Shown one piece after another: positions 27,352-36,387 of a DNA stretch of 64,000 bases. Every line of letters begins with the position of its first letter. The first letter of the stretch is position 1. Location: contig NZ_CAKUOF010000014.1 of NCBI RefSeq assembly GCF_934668725.1, positions 53,563 to 117,562 of the forward strand. The letters are read 5' to 3'. A model generated the notes under the pieces. The model ran no database searches and was not told the origin of the DNA. It saw only the letters and a list, made by a program, of their open reading frames with translations. The position numbers and the translations under genes are program-made. The DNA is from an uncultured Dysgonomonas sp. (GTDB lineage: Bacteria; Bacteroidota; Bacteroidia; Bacteroidales; Dysgonomonadaceae).

Positions 27352-28776
27352 TTAATCGATATCCCAATTGTCAAAATAGTGATCTCTATAATGTATGGGT
27401 TCATCTATTATTACTGTTTTATTGGCAGGGCAATTAATTTCAACTTCGAAGAACTCTCGATTCCAAGGGTTATTCCTATTATACAGGTGAGGATTGATGA
27501 GCACTAAAGAATCCTGAATATTATAATTGAACTGAGCTTCTGTAGCTTTTGTCTTTGCCAATTGATAATTCCTTTCAAAAGCTGTCTTTTTTATTTTCAG
27601 TTCGAAGTTCTTATAAATTGTGTCTTGGTTTATGCGTATTCCGGGAAATATAAACCATGATCTTGGATTTCCATCTAGGGTATACAATTCGTTATTCCCA
27701 TTTTTCCACCTGTATGCATTCTGTACATCTTTGTGTAATTGTACATAAAGTGTATCCGATGAGGTATTTATATCTACTCTATCCGTGAAGTCAGCGTGCT
27801 CCTTATAGTTTTTAGCTTGCTTTGCTGAAATAATCCCTAGGTATGAGCATGCTCCAATCCAAACTAATAATGCTATACCGAATATGATAAAATCTTTGGG
27901 AGTAATTTTTGTACAGATTATTATCCCTAAATACAGTAAGCAGGCAGCCGGTAAGAACCATATTATTGCAAGGGTTATATTCATATTGGCGGAGTACAAA
28001 CCAAATATGCTTAATATCTCAGAAATGGAGGGCAGATCTAATGCTGCGGGGAAAAAAATGGCAAAACCTCCGGCCAGAGCAATGGCTATACCAATCATGA
28101 ATATGATGGTTCCGCTTGCTGCTTTAATAATAGATCCGAGGACACTTCCCAGACGGCTTTCCTTGTGTCTGGAGATTTTGGCTGTCCGGTTCTCTATTGC
28201 TTCAATACTGGGATCTGCACCTGACATGGCTAACTTTTGCGTTAACGTTTTTGCTTTTGGCATGGCAATCCATAGTAAGAAGTAGGAGAGAAAAATATAG
28301 CCACTTAGTTTATCTGCTATAAATCCGGCTGATGCAATACAAGCCGCATAGCCTATCCTTATTAATACAACGTCTATATGAAAGTATTTTGCAAGTCCTG
28401 CGCATACCCCTCCCAGAATTCCGTTTTCAGTATCTCGATACAGTTTTTTAGTGATTACCGTATTCTCAGACCGTTGAGGTTTGTTTGAGCTATTTTCGGC
28501 ATTGTCTGTAACTTCCTCTTCAAAATCGACAGGATTTCCCATTATTTCGATAATGCTTTTTGCATCTTCTAAGGTAATTATGCTTTCACTCTTACTTGCT
28601 TTCATTTGTAGGAGTTCGCACATACGTGCTTCTATGTCTGAGATAATCTCATGTCCATCTTCTTTATTCTCGAAATGGAATTTCAGATTGTCTAGATATG
28701 ATTTTAGTATCTCGTATGCATCTGCATCTAGTGTAAAGGCATATCCTCCTATGCTGGCTTTTATTGTTTCTTTCAT
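27352..28776 (-). CDS. PspC domain membrane protein (long form)
   Basis: A 474-residue protein. Residues ~1-85 are a soluble domain shared with the shorter PspC protein at 29214-29768 (IGGYAFTLDADAYEILKSYL, then EARMCELLQ). Residues ~108-170 are a PspC domain (LYRDTENGILGGVCAGLAKY, FHIDVVLIR, LLWIAMPKA). Four or more TMs follow at ~215-330, and the final ~140 residues form an extracytoplasmic beta-type domain. PspC proteins sense or buffer envelope stress in the phage-shock response; the long Bacteroidota form has no assigned job. It lies 33 bp after the PadR regulator in one operon. Confidence 0.85.
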   Translation of the reverse strand: MKETIKASIGGYAFTLDADAYEILKSYLDNLKFHFENKEDGHEIISDIEARMCELLQMKASKSESIITLEDAKSIIEIMGNPVDFEEEVTDNAENSSNKPQRSENTVITKKLYRDTENGILGGVCAGLAKYFHIDVVLIRIGYAACIASAGFIADKLSGYIFLSYFLLWIAMPKAKTLTQKLAMSGADPSIEAIENRTAKISRHKESRLGSVLGSIIKAASGTIIFMIGIAIALAGGFAIFFPAALDLPSISEILSIFGLYSANMNITLAIIWFLPAACLLYLGIIICTKITPKDFIIFGIALLVWIGACSYLGIISAKQAKNYKEHADFTDRVDINTSSDTLYVQLHKDVQNAYRWKNGNNELYTLDGNPRSWFIFPGIRINQDTIYKNFELKIKKTAFERNYQLAKTKATEAQFNYNIQDSLVLINPHLYNRNNPWNREFFEVEINCPANKTVIIDEPIHYRDHYFDNWDID

Positions 28777-28809
28777 TGTGGTATTTTTTATATGTGTTCA
28801 GTGCATATA

Positions 28810-29166
28810 TTACTCTTGAATATCTATAGATTTATTTTTTCTGATTCGGGCAATTGTATTTACCAGATCGGCCCATGCGTTATCCAATTCAGCTAGCACG
28901 GCTCTACCTCTATCGGTGATTGAATAGTATTTGCGGGGAGGCCCTTGAGTTGATTCCTCCCAGCGGTATGAGAGTAACTCTTGATTCTTTTGTCTGGTAA
29001 GCAAGGGATAAAGGGTTCCTTCGACCACAATCATTTCGGATTCTTTTAGTTCATTTATGATTGCAGAAGCATAAGCGTCCCCTTCGGATAATATGCTGAG
29101 AATGCAATATTCGAGAATCCCTTTTCTCATTTGAGCTTTTATATTGTCTACATTAATTGGTTCCAT
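28810..29166 (-). CDS. PadR family transcriptional regulator
   Basis: A 118-residue winged-helix repressor. The PadR signature spans residues ~12-85: QMRKGILEYCILSIL, GDAYASAIINEL, VVEGTLYPLLTRQKNQELLS, GPPRKYYSITDRG. PadR proteins repress genes for stress and efflux and often bind small molecules. Between two PspC genes, it is expected to regulate its own operon; this gene set recurs in Bacteroidota. Confidence 0.93.
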   Translation of the reverse strand: MEPINVDNIKAQMRKGILEYCILSILSEGDAYASAIINELKESEMIVVEGTLYPLLTRQKNQELLSYRWEESTQGPPRKYYSITDRGRAVLAELDNAWADLVNTIARIRKNKSIDIQE

Positions 29167-29213
29167 ATTGCTAATTTTAAGTGTGTAAACTTTTGATGTA
29201 TTACAGAGATTAT

Positions 29214-29768
29214 TTATTTCGAATAATTTTTTAGATTCTCGGGAGTTATAGGTTCACCGTTCATTTCCATCTTTTGAATAACTGTTTCTGCCTTAGGCAT
29301 AATAATCCATAGTATGATATATGCAAAGAAGGCAGATCCTCCGAGGATGAATACGATCACAAAAATGACTCTGATTATGGTTACATCTATGTCGAAGTAC
29401 GATGCTAGTCCACTGCAAACTCCGGCAATTACTTTGTCATCCATATTGCGGTATAATTTTTTTCCAGTTTTCATTTTATATTCAGTTTTTGTTTGTGATT
29501 GATTACTTGTATTTGAGCTTGAATTTATTTCACCCAAACATTCTATAACTTTTTTTACGGAGTCTGATCCGATAACTTGATTCGGATATCGTACCTCTTT
29601 TTGGAATATCTCAGCAACTCTTGCTTCCACATCCTCCATTATTTCTTTAGCATCTTCAGGAGGAAGTGATGCTTCAAATCTTGCTAAATACGTTTTTAAC
29701 TGAATGTATGAATCATCTTCAATTGCAAAGTTGACTCCTCCAATATTTACTTCTACAACCTTTTTCAT
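29214..29768 (-). CDS. PspC domain protein (short form)
   Basis: A 184-residue protein and first gene of the PspC-PadR-PspC operon. Residues ~1-80 form the same N-terminal soluble domain as the long paralogue (VNIGGVNFAIEDDSYIQL, then VEARVAEIFQ). Residues ~100-165 form the PspC domain (KLYRNMDDKVIAGVCSGLAS, YFDIDVTIIR, AYIILWIIMPKA), with one or two TMs. A good promoter lies just upstream. Confidence 0.88.
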   Translation of the reverse strand: MKKVVEVNIGGVNFAIEDDSYIQLKTYLARFEASLPPEDAKEIMEDVEARVAEIFQKEVRYPNQVIGSDSVKKVIECLGEINSSSNTSNQSQTKTEYKMKTGKKLYRNMDDKVIAGVCSGLASYFDIDVTIIRVIFVIVFILGGSAFFAYIILWIIMPKAETVIQKMEMNGEPITPENLKNYSK

Positions 29769-29814
29769 ATCTGTAATTTTTTATCTTTTGTCTTATACAA
29801 TGATTTATGTTATG

Positions 29815-29847
29815 CAAATATATGTAAATAATTTAGTACTTTGCAAT
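29815..29847 (-). promoter_or_regulatory. Promoter of the PspC-PadR-PspC operon
   Basis: On the minus strand ATTG (29847-29844), a 21-nt spacer and TATATTTG (29822-29815) match the Bacteroidota sigma-ABfr consensus. Confidence 0.65.
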
Positions 29848-29964
29848 ACATAATACCTGTTTGTGGATTGTACTTGGTGATGTGTTTTGGTTTAATTGTT
29901 TTATTATTAAATAATTATGTCTTTTTTGAATTTTATTATTTAACTTTATTTAACCTCTAGGGGC

Positions 29965-30003
29965 AAAAAAAGAGGAGATCTATATTGATCTCCTCTTTTG
30001 TAT
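29965..30003. terminator. argS terminator
   Basis: A perfect 13-bp stem (AAAAGAGGAGATC and its complement) with loop TATATT. A-rich on the left and T-rich on the right, so it can work on either strand; the argS stop is ~50 bp away. Confidence 0.88.
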
Positions 30004-30048
30004 TTGTGTATTATTTATTTACCTCATAGATATAAATAATTTTATGCT

Positions 30049-31848
30049 TTACATTCTATCCGGAACTTCAATGCCCAGTAGCTGCATTCCACTTTTTATG
30101 ATTTTAGCAACATTGGCAGATAGAGTCAGTCTAAGATCTTTTATTTCCTTATTTTCTTCTTTTAAGATCGAATGATCGTGATAGAACTGATTATATTCTT
30201 TCACTAATTCATATACATAGTTTGCAATAAGGGCAGGGTTATACTCATCTCCGGCTTGTTTCAGTGTACTTGCATATTCTGCTGTAAGTTGGATAAGTGC
30301 AGTCTCTTTATCGGTAAGAGCTGTTGTATTGACTAATGTATCGGGAATAGTCAGCCCCTGCTCGGCAGCTTTCCTTAGTACCGATTGGATACGTGCATAG
30401 GTATATTGAATAAATGGACCTGTATTTCCGTTGAAATCTATCGATTCTGCCGGATTGAATACCATATTCTTTTTAGGGTCTACTTTAAGAATGAAATATT
30501 TCAAAGCACCCAGACCAACTATGCGTGCAATATTAGCGGCTTCATCTTCTGTACAGTTATCTAATTTTCCCAGTTCGTCAGATGTTTCGCGTGCTGTATT
30601 TATCATTTCTTCAACCAGATCGTCAGCATCTACCACTGTTCCCTCTCTCGATTTCATGCGTCCCATACCTTTGGGAAGTTCAACCATTCCGTACGAAAAG
30701 TGAACAAGGTCTTTTCCAAATTGGAATCCCAGTTTGTCCAAGATGATAGATAGTACCTGAAAATGGTAGTTTTGCTCGTTTCCTACTACATAAATCATCT
30801 TGTCGATAGGGTAATCATCGTAGCGAAGTTTAGCAGTGCCGATATCTTGTGTCATATATACGGATGTACCATCACCACGAAGAAGGAGTTTCTGGTCAAG
30901 ACCTTCAGCAGATAGATCAGCCCATACTGAGCCGTCTTCTTTTTTATAGAATATATTTTTGTCAAGTCCTTCGAGAACTTTCTCTTTTCCGTCTATATAT
31001 GTTTCAGATTCGTAATATATTTTGTCAAAATCGACTCCCAATACTTTGTAGGTCTCGTCAAATCCGGCATATACCCAACTGTTCATCATTTTCCATAACT
31101 TTACAGTTTCGGTATCTCCTGCCTCCCACATTCTTAGCATTTCACGGGCTTCGGACATTAGTTGCGATTTAGCTTCGGCTTCATCTTTCGATAATCCTTC
31201 GCTTTGCAGTGTATCTAATTCTGCTTTATAATGTTTGTCAAACAGCACATAATATTCGCCTACCAAATGGTCTCCTTTTGTTCCGGTCGATTCGGGAGTT
31301 GCTCCGTTACCCCATTTTTTCCAGGCAAGCATTGACTTACATATATGAATACCTCTATCGTTAACAATATTGGTTTTTTTTACCTTATTGCCATTCGCTT
31401 TTAGCACTTCGGCAAGAGCAAAGCCTAACAGGTTGTTACGTATATGACCTAGATGGAGTGGCTTATTAGTATTGGGTGATGAGTATTCAATCATTACCAA
31501 TGGCGAATTATCCGTAGGCTCTATTATTCCGTAATGTGGTTTTGAATTTATTTCAGAAAGTAAATCAATCCAACAGGAAGAGTTTATCTCCAGATTTAAA
31601 AATCCTTTTACAACATTAAAATCAGCAACTTCATCGCTGTTTGTTTTAAGCCATTCGCCAATTTCTTGAGCTGTTTGTTCTGGTCCTTTTTTTGATATTT
31701 TCAGAAAAGGAAATGCCACAAGTGTAAGATGTCCTTTAAATTCTTTTCTCGTTTTTTGAAGTTGAACCAAAGAGCTATCTACATCGGTGTTGTATAAATT
31801 TTTGATTGCTGAAATAATACTTGCAAGTATTGTTTGTTCTACTTTCAT
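30049..31848 (-). CDS. argS: Arginine--tRNA ligase
   Basis: Class I arginyl-tRNA synthetase, 599 residues. Domains: N-terminal tRNA D-loop recognition domain (~1-110), Rossmann catalytic core with the HIGH-like motif SSPNTNKPLHLGHIRNN (~120-140), the GRMKSREGTVV segment that replaces KMSKS in many ArgRS (~393-403), and the C-terminal DALR anticodon-binding domain (~475-599). Monocistronic, with a -7 box (TAGATTTG, minus strand 31947-31940) and a terminator. No leader peptide is apparent. Confidence 0.97.
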   Translation of the reverse strand: MKVEQTILASIISAIKNLYNTDVDSSLVQLQKTRKEFKGHLTLVAFPFLKISKKGPEQTAQEIGEWLKTNSDEVADFNVVKGFLNLEINSSCWIDLLSEINSKPHYGIIEPTDNSPLVMIEYSSPNTNKPLHLGHIRNNLLGFALAEVLKANGNKVKKTNIVNDRGIHICKSMLAWKKWGNGATPESTGTKGDHLVGEYYVLFDKHYKAELDTLQSEGLSKDEAEAKSQLMSEAREMLRMWEAGDTETVKLWKMMNSWVYAGFDETYKVLGVDFDKIYYESETYIDGKEKVLEGLDKNIFYKKEDGSVWADLSAEGLDQKLLLRGDGTSVYMTQDIGTAKLRYDDYPIDKMIYVVGNEQNYHFQVLSIILDKLGFQFGKDLVHFSYGMVELPKGMGRMKSREGTVVDADDLVEEMINTARETSDELGKLDNCTEDEAANIARIVGLGALKYFILKVDPKKNMVFNPAESIDFNGNTGPFIQYTYARIQSVLRKAAEQGLTIPDTLVNTTALTDKETALIQLTAEYASTLKQAGDEYNPALIANYVYELVKEYNQFYHDHSILKEENKEIKDLRLTLSANVAKIIKSGMQLLGIEVPDRM

Positions 31849-31939
31849 CTTTGGAAATGTTTCTTCTTTTAAATTCAGTTTTTAGAGGGCTTTGTTACCC
31901 TTTTGGCAATATAGGTTTGCCTTATATCAATTGAAGGTG

Positions 31940-31947
31940 CAAATCTA
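31940..31947 (-). promoter_or_regulatory. -7 box of the argS promoter
   Basis: TAGATTTG on the minus strand matches TAnnTTTG, 92 bp before the argS ATG. No clear -33 is seen. Confidence 0.45.
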
Positions 31948-32081
31948 CAAAAAATGATTGAATAGATAAGAGCTTGCCTCTTTTTATTGCTTTGCAAGTA
32001 TAATAAGCAAAGCAACTTATATTGTGTAAGCCGGATATAATTATCTTGAATAGGTTTTATTCTTTAAGATCAGGTAGAAAT

Positions 32082-32114
32082 AAAAAAGTGGAAAGAGATT
32101 ATCTCTTTCCACTT
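32082..32114 (-). terminator. HU gene terminator
   Basis: AAGTGGAAAGAGAT and its complement make a 14-bp stem with almost no loop; the minus-strand flank is TTTTTTA. It lies 22 bp after the HU stop. Confidence 0.85.
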
Positions 32115-32135
32115 CCTAAATCTTTGAGTACCGAT

Positions 32136-32402
32136 TTACAGGTCAGATAATTCAGCTCCCGCTTTAAACTTAACCACTTTTTTTGCAGGAATATCAATTG
32201 TCGCTTTAGTTCTTGGATTGATACCCTTTCTTGCAGCTTTTTCTGATACAGAGTATGTACCAAAACCTACAAGTGCAATTTTTTCACCTTTTTTTAACTC
32301 TGCACCTACTGTTTCAATAAATGCATCTAGTGCTTTCTTAGAGTCCACTTTGCTTAGTCCAGCTTTTTCTGAAATAGCATTAATCAGTTCAGTTTTATTC
32401 AT
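32136..32402 (-). CDS. HU family DNA-binding protein
   Basis: An 88-residue histone-like protein, standard HU length: MNKTELINAISEKAGLSKVD at the N-terminus, GFGTYSVSEKAARKGINP in the beta-arm region, and VKFKAGAELSDL at the end. It binds and bends DNA non-specifically as a dimer. The frame is open for 24 more codons upstream to 32474, but the predicted -7 box overlaps that part and the family begins at this ATG, so I reject the longer form. Confidence 0.95.
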   Translation of the reverse strand: MNKTELINAISEKAGLSKVDSKKALDAFIETVGAELKKGEKIALVGFGTYSVSEKAARKGINPRTKATIDIPAKKVVKFKAGAELSDL

Positions 32403-32471
32403 AATATTGCAATAAAAAAAAAAATAATTAATTAAACTGTATTTTAACGACTTACTTACATATTTAAACAC

Positions 32472-32503
32472 CAAATATAGATTATAGTTTAGTAACTATC
32501 AAA
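32472..32503 (-). promoter_or_regulatory. HU gene promoter
   Basis: On the minus strand TTTG (32503-32500), exactly 20 nt, then TATATTTG (32479-32472): a full consensus match. The start site would fall near 32465, inside the rejected N-terminal extension. Confidence 0.75.
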
Positions 32504-32596
32504 AAAAAAACTAAAAAAACAGCCTTAAAAAGGTGTTTTAGGCTAAAAAAAAAGTCAAACCGGAACTCTTAGAGGTGTGTGAACGAAAAATATACG

Positions 32597-32604
32597 TAAA
32601 TTTG
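32597..32604 (+). promoter_or_regulatory. -7 box of the rhomboid operon promoter
   Basis: TAAATTTG matches TAnnTTTG, 29 bp before the first rhomboid gene. A -33 TTG is not evident. Confidence 0.45.
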
Positions 32605-32632
32605 TCTAAACTTAGAGTATACAAAAATAAAT

Positions 32633-33394
32633 ATGAATCAGAATAGAGGAGGAATGTTTGGATCGGTACCACCGGTTACTCTCAACTTAATAATTATAAA
32701 TGTAATGTGCTGGCTGGCACAGATTGTGCTTGGTAATAAGGGTATAGATATCACTACTTATTTAGGGCTTCATTATTTTAAGTCGGATCTTTTCTATCCC
32801 CACCAGATACTAACGTATATGTTCCTGCATGATTCATCGTCAATCACGCACTTGTTTTTTAATATGTTTGCCGTCTTTATGTTTGGGCGAACTTTGGAAA
32901 TGGTTTGGGGTGGAAAAAAATTCCTGTTTTATTATATTATGACAGGTATAGGCGCAGCTTTATTTAATATGCTGGTTGTTTATTTCCGTATCAATTCTGT
33001 AGAGAGTGGATTATCTCCCGAAATGCTAGCTGAAGTATATCGGAATGGAGCTGACCTGATAAGTACAGGACGTAACTATGCTGATCCGCTGTTGGGAGAA
33101 TTCAATGGGCTTTTAAACCAAACCATGATTGGTGCATCGGGTGCGGTTTTTGGTATTTTGGTTGCATTTGGTATGTTGTTTCCGAATGTGGAGCTTATTC
33201 TCTTGTTTCTTCCCATACCGATTAAAGCAAAATACTTTGTAATTCTTTATGGTGTGGCAGAACTATTTATGGGAGTTTGGGACAGAGCCGGAGATAATGT
33301 AGCCCATTTTGCTCACTTGGGTGGTCTATTAACCGGATTTTTGTTAGTGTTGTATTGGAGGAGAAATAATAAAAGGGATGGGAAATTCTATTAA
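32633..33394 (+). CDS. Rhomboid family intramembrane serine protease
   Basis: A 253-residue, six-TM protease. The catalytic Ser is in GASGAVFG (Ser at about residue 169) and the His in AHFAHLGGLLTG (~224-235); HLFFNMFAVFMFGR (~81-94) in TM2 gives the conserved His/Asn oxyanion residues. Rhomboids cut single-pass membrane proteins within the bilayer; the substrate is unknown. It has an insertion between TM3 and TM4 (~118-160). It overlaps the next rhomboid gene by 17 bp, so the two are translationally coupled. Confidence 0.93.
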   Translation: MNQNRGGMFGSVPPVTLNLIIINVMCWLAQIVLGNKGIDITTYLGLHYFKSDLFYPHQILTYMFLHDSSSITHLFFNMFAVFMFGRTLEMVWGGKKFLFYYIMTGIGAALFNMLVVYFRINSVESGLSPEMLAEVYRNGADLISTGRNYADPLLGEFNGLLNQTMIGASGAVFGILVAFGMLFPNVELILLFLPIPIKAKYFVILYGVAELFMGVWDRAGDNVAHFAHLGGLLTGFLLVLYWRRNNKRDGKFY

Positions 33395-34262
33395 ATCAAT
33401 ATTTAATAATCTGAAGTATCGCGATTCGTTGTCACAGTTGATTATTATCAATGTGGCGGTGTTTCTGATTATTGCATTACTGAGAGTTTTTGTGGTTCTT
33501 TTCGAACTGCCTGCTCCCGATTTGCGATCATACATCGAGGTCTCTTCTGATATTGAGACTACATTGAAACATATTTGGGTATTATTCACTTATATGTTTG
33601 TTCATTATGATGTTTTGCATATCTTGTTTAATATGCTGATGCTTTATTGGTTTGGGCGTATATTTCTTACTTATTTCACCCCGAAAAATTTAATAGCTCT
33701 GTATTTATTGGGAGGATTGGCAGGTGCACTTTTTTATATGCTGACATTTAACAGTATACCCTATTTCATCAAAATGAATCCTTCTTCGATGATTGGAGCT
33801 TCGGCTTCGGTGATGGCTATTATATTTGGTGCAGCTTTTTACAATAGAAATCAAGAAGTAATGATGTTGCTCTTTGGACGTATAAAAATTGTATATATTG
33901 CCATATTTATATTTGTTCTCGATTTTTTAGCTTTAGGAGGTTCTTCTAATCAGGGAGGACACATAGCCCATATCGGAGGAGCATTGTTGGGATATTTTTA
34001 TGCCACTCAATACAAAAAAGGAAAAGATATTACTCGTTGGGCAAATCTTTTGATCGATAAAATTGTTAATTTGTTTAAAGCTAAACCAAATATGCGAGTT
34101 ACGCGAAAGAACAATAAACCGGAAGACGATTTTAGTTACAATCAGCGTAAACACAACGAATCTTTGGAGGTAGACCGTATCCTGGATAAGATCAAGCAGT
34201 CGGGCTACAATAGCTTGAATGATGACGAAAAAAAACGATTATTTGATGCCAGTAACAAGTAA
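33378..34262 (+). CDS. Rhomboid family protein, second copy
   Basis: A 294-residue homologue of the upstream protease: HILFNMLMLYWFGRIF (~residues 77-92) in TM2, GASASVMA (~141-148) with the candidate Ser, and HIAHIGGALLGYF (~197-209) with the His. The catalytic box is GASA instead of GASG, so activity is likely but less certain. The C-terminal ~75 residues are a charged cytoplasmic tail ending in RILDKIKQSGYNSLNDDEKK, common in Bacteroidota rhomboids. It probably acts together with or alternately to the first copy. Confidence 0.88.
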   Translation: MGNSIKSIFNNLKYRDSLSQLIIINVAVFLIIALLRVFVVLFELPAPDLRSYIEVSSDIETTLKHIWVLFTYMFVHYDVLHILFNMLMLYWFGRIFLTYFTPKNLIALYLLGGLAGALFYMLTFNSIPYFIKMNPSSMIGASASVMAIIFGAAFYNRNQEVMMLLFGRIKIVYIAIFIFVLDFLALGGSSNQGGHIAHIGGALLGYFYATQYKKGKDITRWANLLIDKIVNLFKAKPNMRVTRKNNKPEDDFSYNQRKHNESLEVDRILDKIKQSGYNSLNDDEKKRLFDASNK

Positions 34263-35373
34263 ACAGATATTTGAATATATAAGGCGTACTTTCCGTTCTG
34301 TTGTATTTGGTGTAAATATATTCACCCTATTGCTTCTTCTGAGTTCTTATTTAAGTTGGAGTGTATCGCCTGTCCGTTCTGTTTTTTTAGCGTATTTGGG
34401 ATTAGCCTTTCCTTTTATTCTTACGGCAAATCTATTGATTCTTGTTTTCTGGATTATAGCAGCCAGATGGAAAATAGTATTATTTAATGTCGTGGTATTA
34501 ATTATCTGCTACAGTCCTATTACTACTTATTTCCCGGTTAATATTTTCTCACGATCGGCTCCCGAAGGAAGCATTAAGGTATTATCATACAATGTACGAG
34601 GATTCAACTGGGAATTAAATAAAAAATGGAATAAGGATATGCCTATGGTTCAATATCTGAAATCTGTAGATGCCGATATTATCTGTATGCAAGAGTATGT
34701 TGTTTCGACAAGCGATAAACATGCAAGTACGCGTAACCTGCTAAAAGTGCTACAAGTTTATCCTTACTATTCAGTAATACCTCTACGCCCGAGTAATGGG
34801 AGATATGAATACGGGTTGGCGTGTTTTTCTAAATATCCGATTAAATCTATTCGGAGCATACCTGTTGAAACTTCAGATAACGGGGTGGCAATGTATAAGA
34901 TTGATGTCAATGGTAAAATAGTTACTGTGATTAATAATCATTTGGAGTCTAATAGATTGACATCTAAAGATAAGAAAATGTATAAAGACTTTTTAAGGGC
35001 TCGTGATTCTCATAAATTTGATGAAGTAACCCAAAGTCTAGAAAACAAATTGGGGGTTGCCTTTAGAAAACGGGCACCGCAGGTAGATATGGTGGCGCAA
35101 TATGTTGCCGAACAAACAACTGATGCAATAATCGTGTGTGGCGACTTTAATGACAGTCCTATATCTTATTCATATAAAACGATAAAAAAAGATTTGAAGG
35201 ATGCGTATGCTGAAACGGGTTTTGGACCGGGTATTACTTATCATGAAAATTATTTCTGGTTCAGAATCGATTTTATTATGTATTCAAAGAGTTTAAAAGC
35301 GTACGAGTGTACTGTCGATAAAGTGAAGTTCTCGGATCATTATCCGATTTGGACCTATTTAAGTTTTAACTAG
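34219..35373 (+). CDS. Endonuclease/exonuclease/phosphatase (EEP) family membrane protein
   Basis: A 384-residue protein with three N-terminal TMs (~residues 27-115) followed by an EEP domain (~125-384). Active-site blocks are VLSYNVRGFNW (~124-134), MQEYV with the metal-binding Glu, NNHLESNR (~235-242), CGDFNDSP (~308-315) and SDHYPIW near the C-terminus. Such anchored EEP proteins face the periplasm; the substrate could be nucleic acid, a phosphoinositide-like lipid or other phosphodiester. It overlaps the second rhomboid; ATG at 34246 is an alternative start that shortens the overlap to 17 bp. Confidence 0.85.
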   Translation: MMTKKNDYLMPVTSKQIFEYIRRTFRSVVFGVNIFTLLLLLSSYLSWSVSPVRSVFLAYLGLAFPFILTANLLILVFWIIAARWKIVLFNVVVLIICYSPITTYFPVNIFSRSAPEGSIKVLSYNVRGFNWELNKKWNKDMPMVQYLKSVDADIICMQEYVVSTSDKHASTRNLLKVLQVYPYYSVIPLRPSNGRYEYGLACFSKYPIKSIRSIPVETSDNGVAMYKIDVNGKIVTVINNHLESNRLTSKDKKMYKDFLRARDSHKFDEVTQSLENKLGVAFRKRAPQVDMVAQYVAEQTTDAIIVCGDFNDSPISYSYKTIKKDLKDAYAETGFGPGITYHENYFWFRIDFIMYSKSLKAYECTVDKVKFSDHYPIWTYLSFN

Positions 35374-35462
35374 AGTTTCGAAGTTTAAACTTTAAAATTT
35401 TAGTAGTTGTTGTAAGGTTGCTATAACTGTTTATAGTATAGCAATAAATAGTATTAAAAGTT

Positions 35463-35816
35463 ATGTATAAAATTAGTAAGCAGTTTGCTTTTTCAGCATC
35501 TCATATATTAGAAGGGCTTCCCGAAGACCATCCTTGTTCGAGACTACATGGGCATAATTATATTGTGACAGTTTATCTTAAAGCTGACACTTTGAATGAG
35601 GTTGGGTTTGTAAAGGATTACAGAGAGCTGAGTCTCATAAAAGAATATATTGATAATAATTTGGATCACAGACATCTGAATGATGTTTTTACGGTAAATC
35701 CTACAGCCGAAAATATGGCGCGTGAGTTATATACTATTTTTGTCAAGGAAATTCCGCAGATTTATGCTGTCGAAGTTTCAGAAACTCCTAAAACATCTGC
35801 GATCTATGAAGCTTAA
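35463..35816 (+). CDS. queD: 6-carboxytetrahydropterin synthase
   Basis: A 117-residue member of the PTPS/QueD family making 6-carboxy-5,6,7,8-tetrahydropterin from dihydroneopterin triphosphate for queuosine. Zinc ligands are the His in FSASHIL (~residue 14) and the two in LHGHNY (~29-34). The catalytic Cys is in DHPCSRLHG, and DHRHLND is near ~77. It overlaps queE by 11 bp, and both belong to the preQ0 pathway. Confidence 0.95.
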   Translation: MYKISKQFAFSASHILEGLPEDHPCSRLHGHNYIVTVYLKADTLNEVGFVKDYRELSLIKEYIDNNLDHRHLNDVFTVNPTAENMARELYTIFVKEIPQIYAVEVSETPKTSAIYEA

Positions 35817-36387
35817 TGTAAATGAGATATTCTACTCATTGCAAGGTGAGGGTGGGAGAGTAGGAGAACCTTCTATATTCATTCGATTAACGGAGTGTAA
35901 TCTGGCTTGTTCGTTTTGTGATACAGATTTTGCCGAAGGAGATGATATGACTTTGGAGCAGATTGAGGGTGTTATCAGTGCATACCCTTGTAAATGGATT
36001 ATATGGACAGGAGGTGAACCCACTATTCAATTAAAAGATGACCATGTGGTATTCTTTAAAGAAAGAAGTTATAAACAGGCTATAGAAACAAATGGAACGC
36101 GGAGAGTTCCTTCTATGATTGACTATATAACCTGTAGTCCTAAAAAAAGATATGAGGATATTCGAACAAAAATTCCATCTGTAAATGAAATTCGTATACC
36201 TGTTGGAGTAGGTGATATTTTACCTGATATATCTATATTTCCTAAGGCGGATAAATATTTTGTAAGTCCTATATTCGATGGAGATAAGATGAATATTAAT
36301 AATGTGAATTATTGTGTTGATCTAGTTAAGCAAAATCCCGACTGGAGCTTAAGCTTGCAAGTTCATAAATTGATACATATCGAATGA
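35806..36387 (+). CDS. queE: 7-carboxy-7-deazaguanine synthase
   Basis: A 193-residue radical-SAM enzyme forming the 7-deazaguanine ring. The cluster motif is ECNLACSFCD (Cys at ~31, 35 and 38; CxxxCxxC), preceded by the substrate/SAM block EIFYSLQGEGGRVGEPSIF. WTGGEPT (~65) is the conserved GGEP. I begin at ATG 35806, where the family starts; the frame is open farther upstream inside queD. The stop overlaps the rnz start (ATGA). Confidence 0.94.
   Translation: MKLNVNEIFYSLQGEGGRVGEPSIFIRLTECNLACSFCDTDFAEGDDMTLEQIEGVISAYPCKWIIWTGGEPTIQLKDDHVVFFKERSYKQAIETNGTRRVPSMIDYITCSPKKRYEDIRTKIPSVNEIRIPVGVGDILPDISIFPKADKYFVSPIFDGDKMNINNVNYCVDLVKQNPDWSLSLQVHKLIHIE

Noticed and set aside
32403..32474. 24-codon N-terminal extension of the HU protein
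   Set aside because: The predicted promoter -7 box overlaps its first codons, and HU proteins begin at the MNKTELI Met.
32521..32560. Hairpin with A- and T-runs between HU and the first rhomboid gene
   Set aside because: It looks terminator-like on the minus strand but would lie upstream of the HU promoter with no gene to end, so I do not call it.
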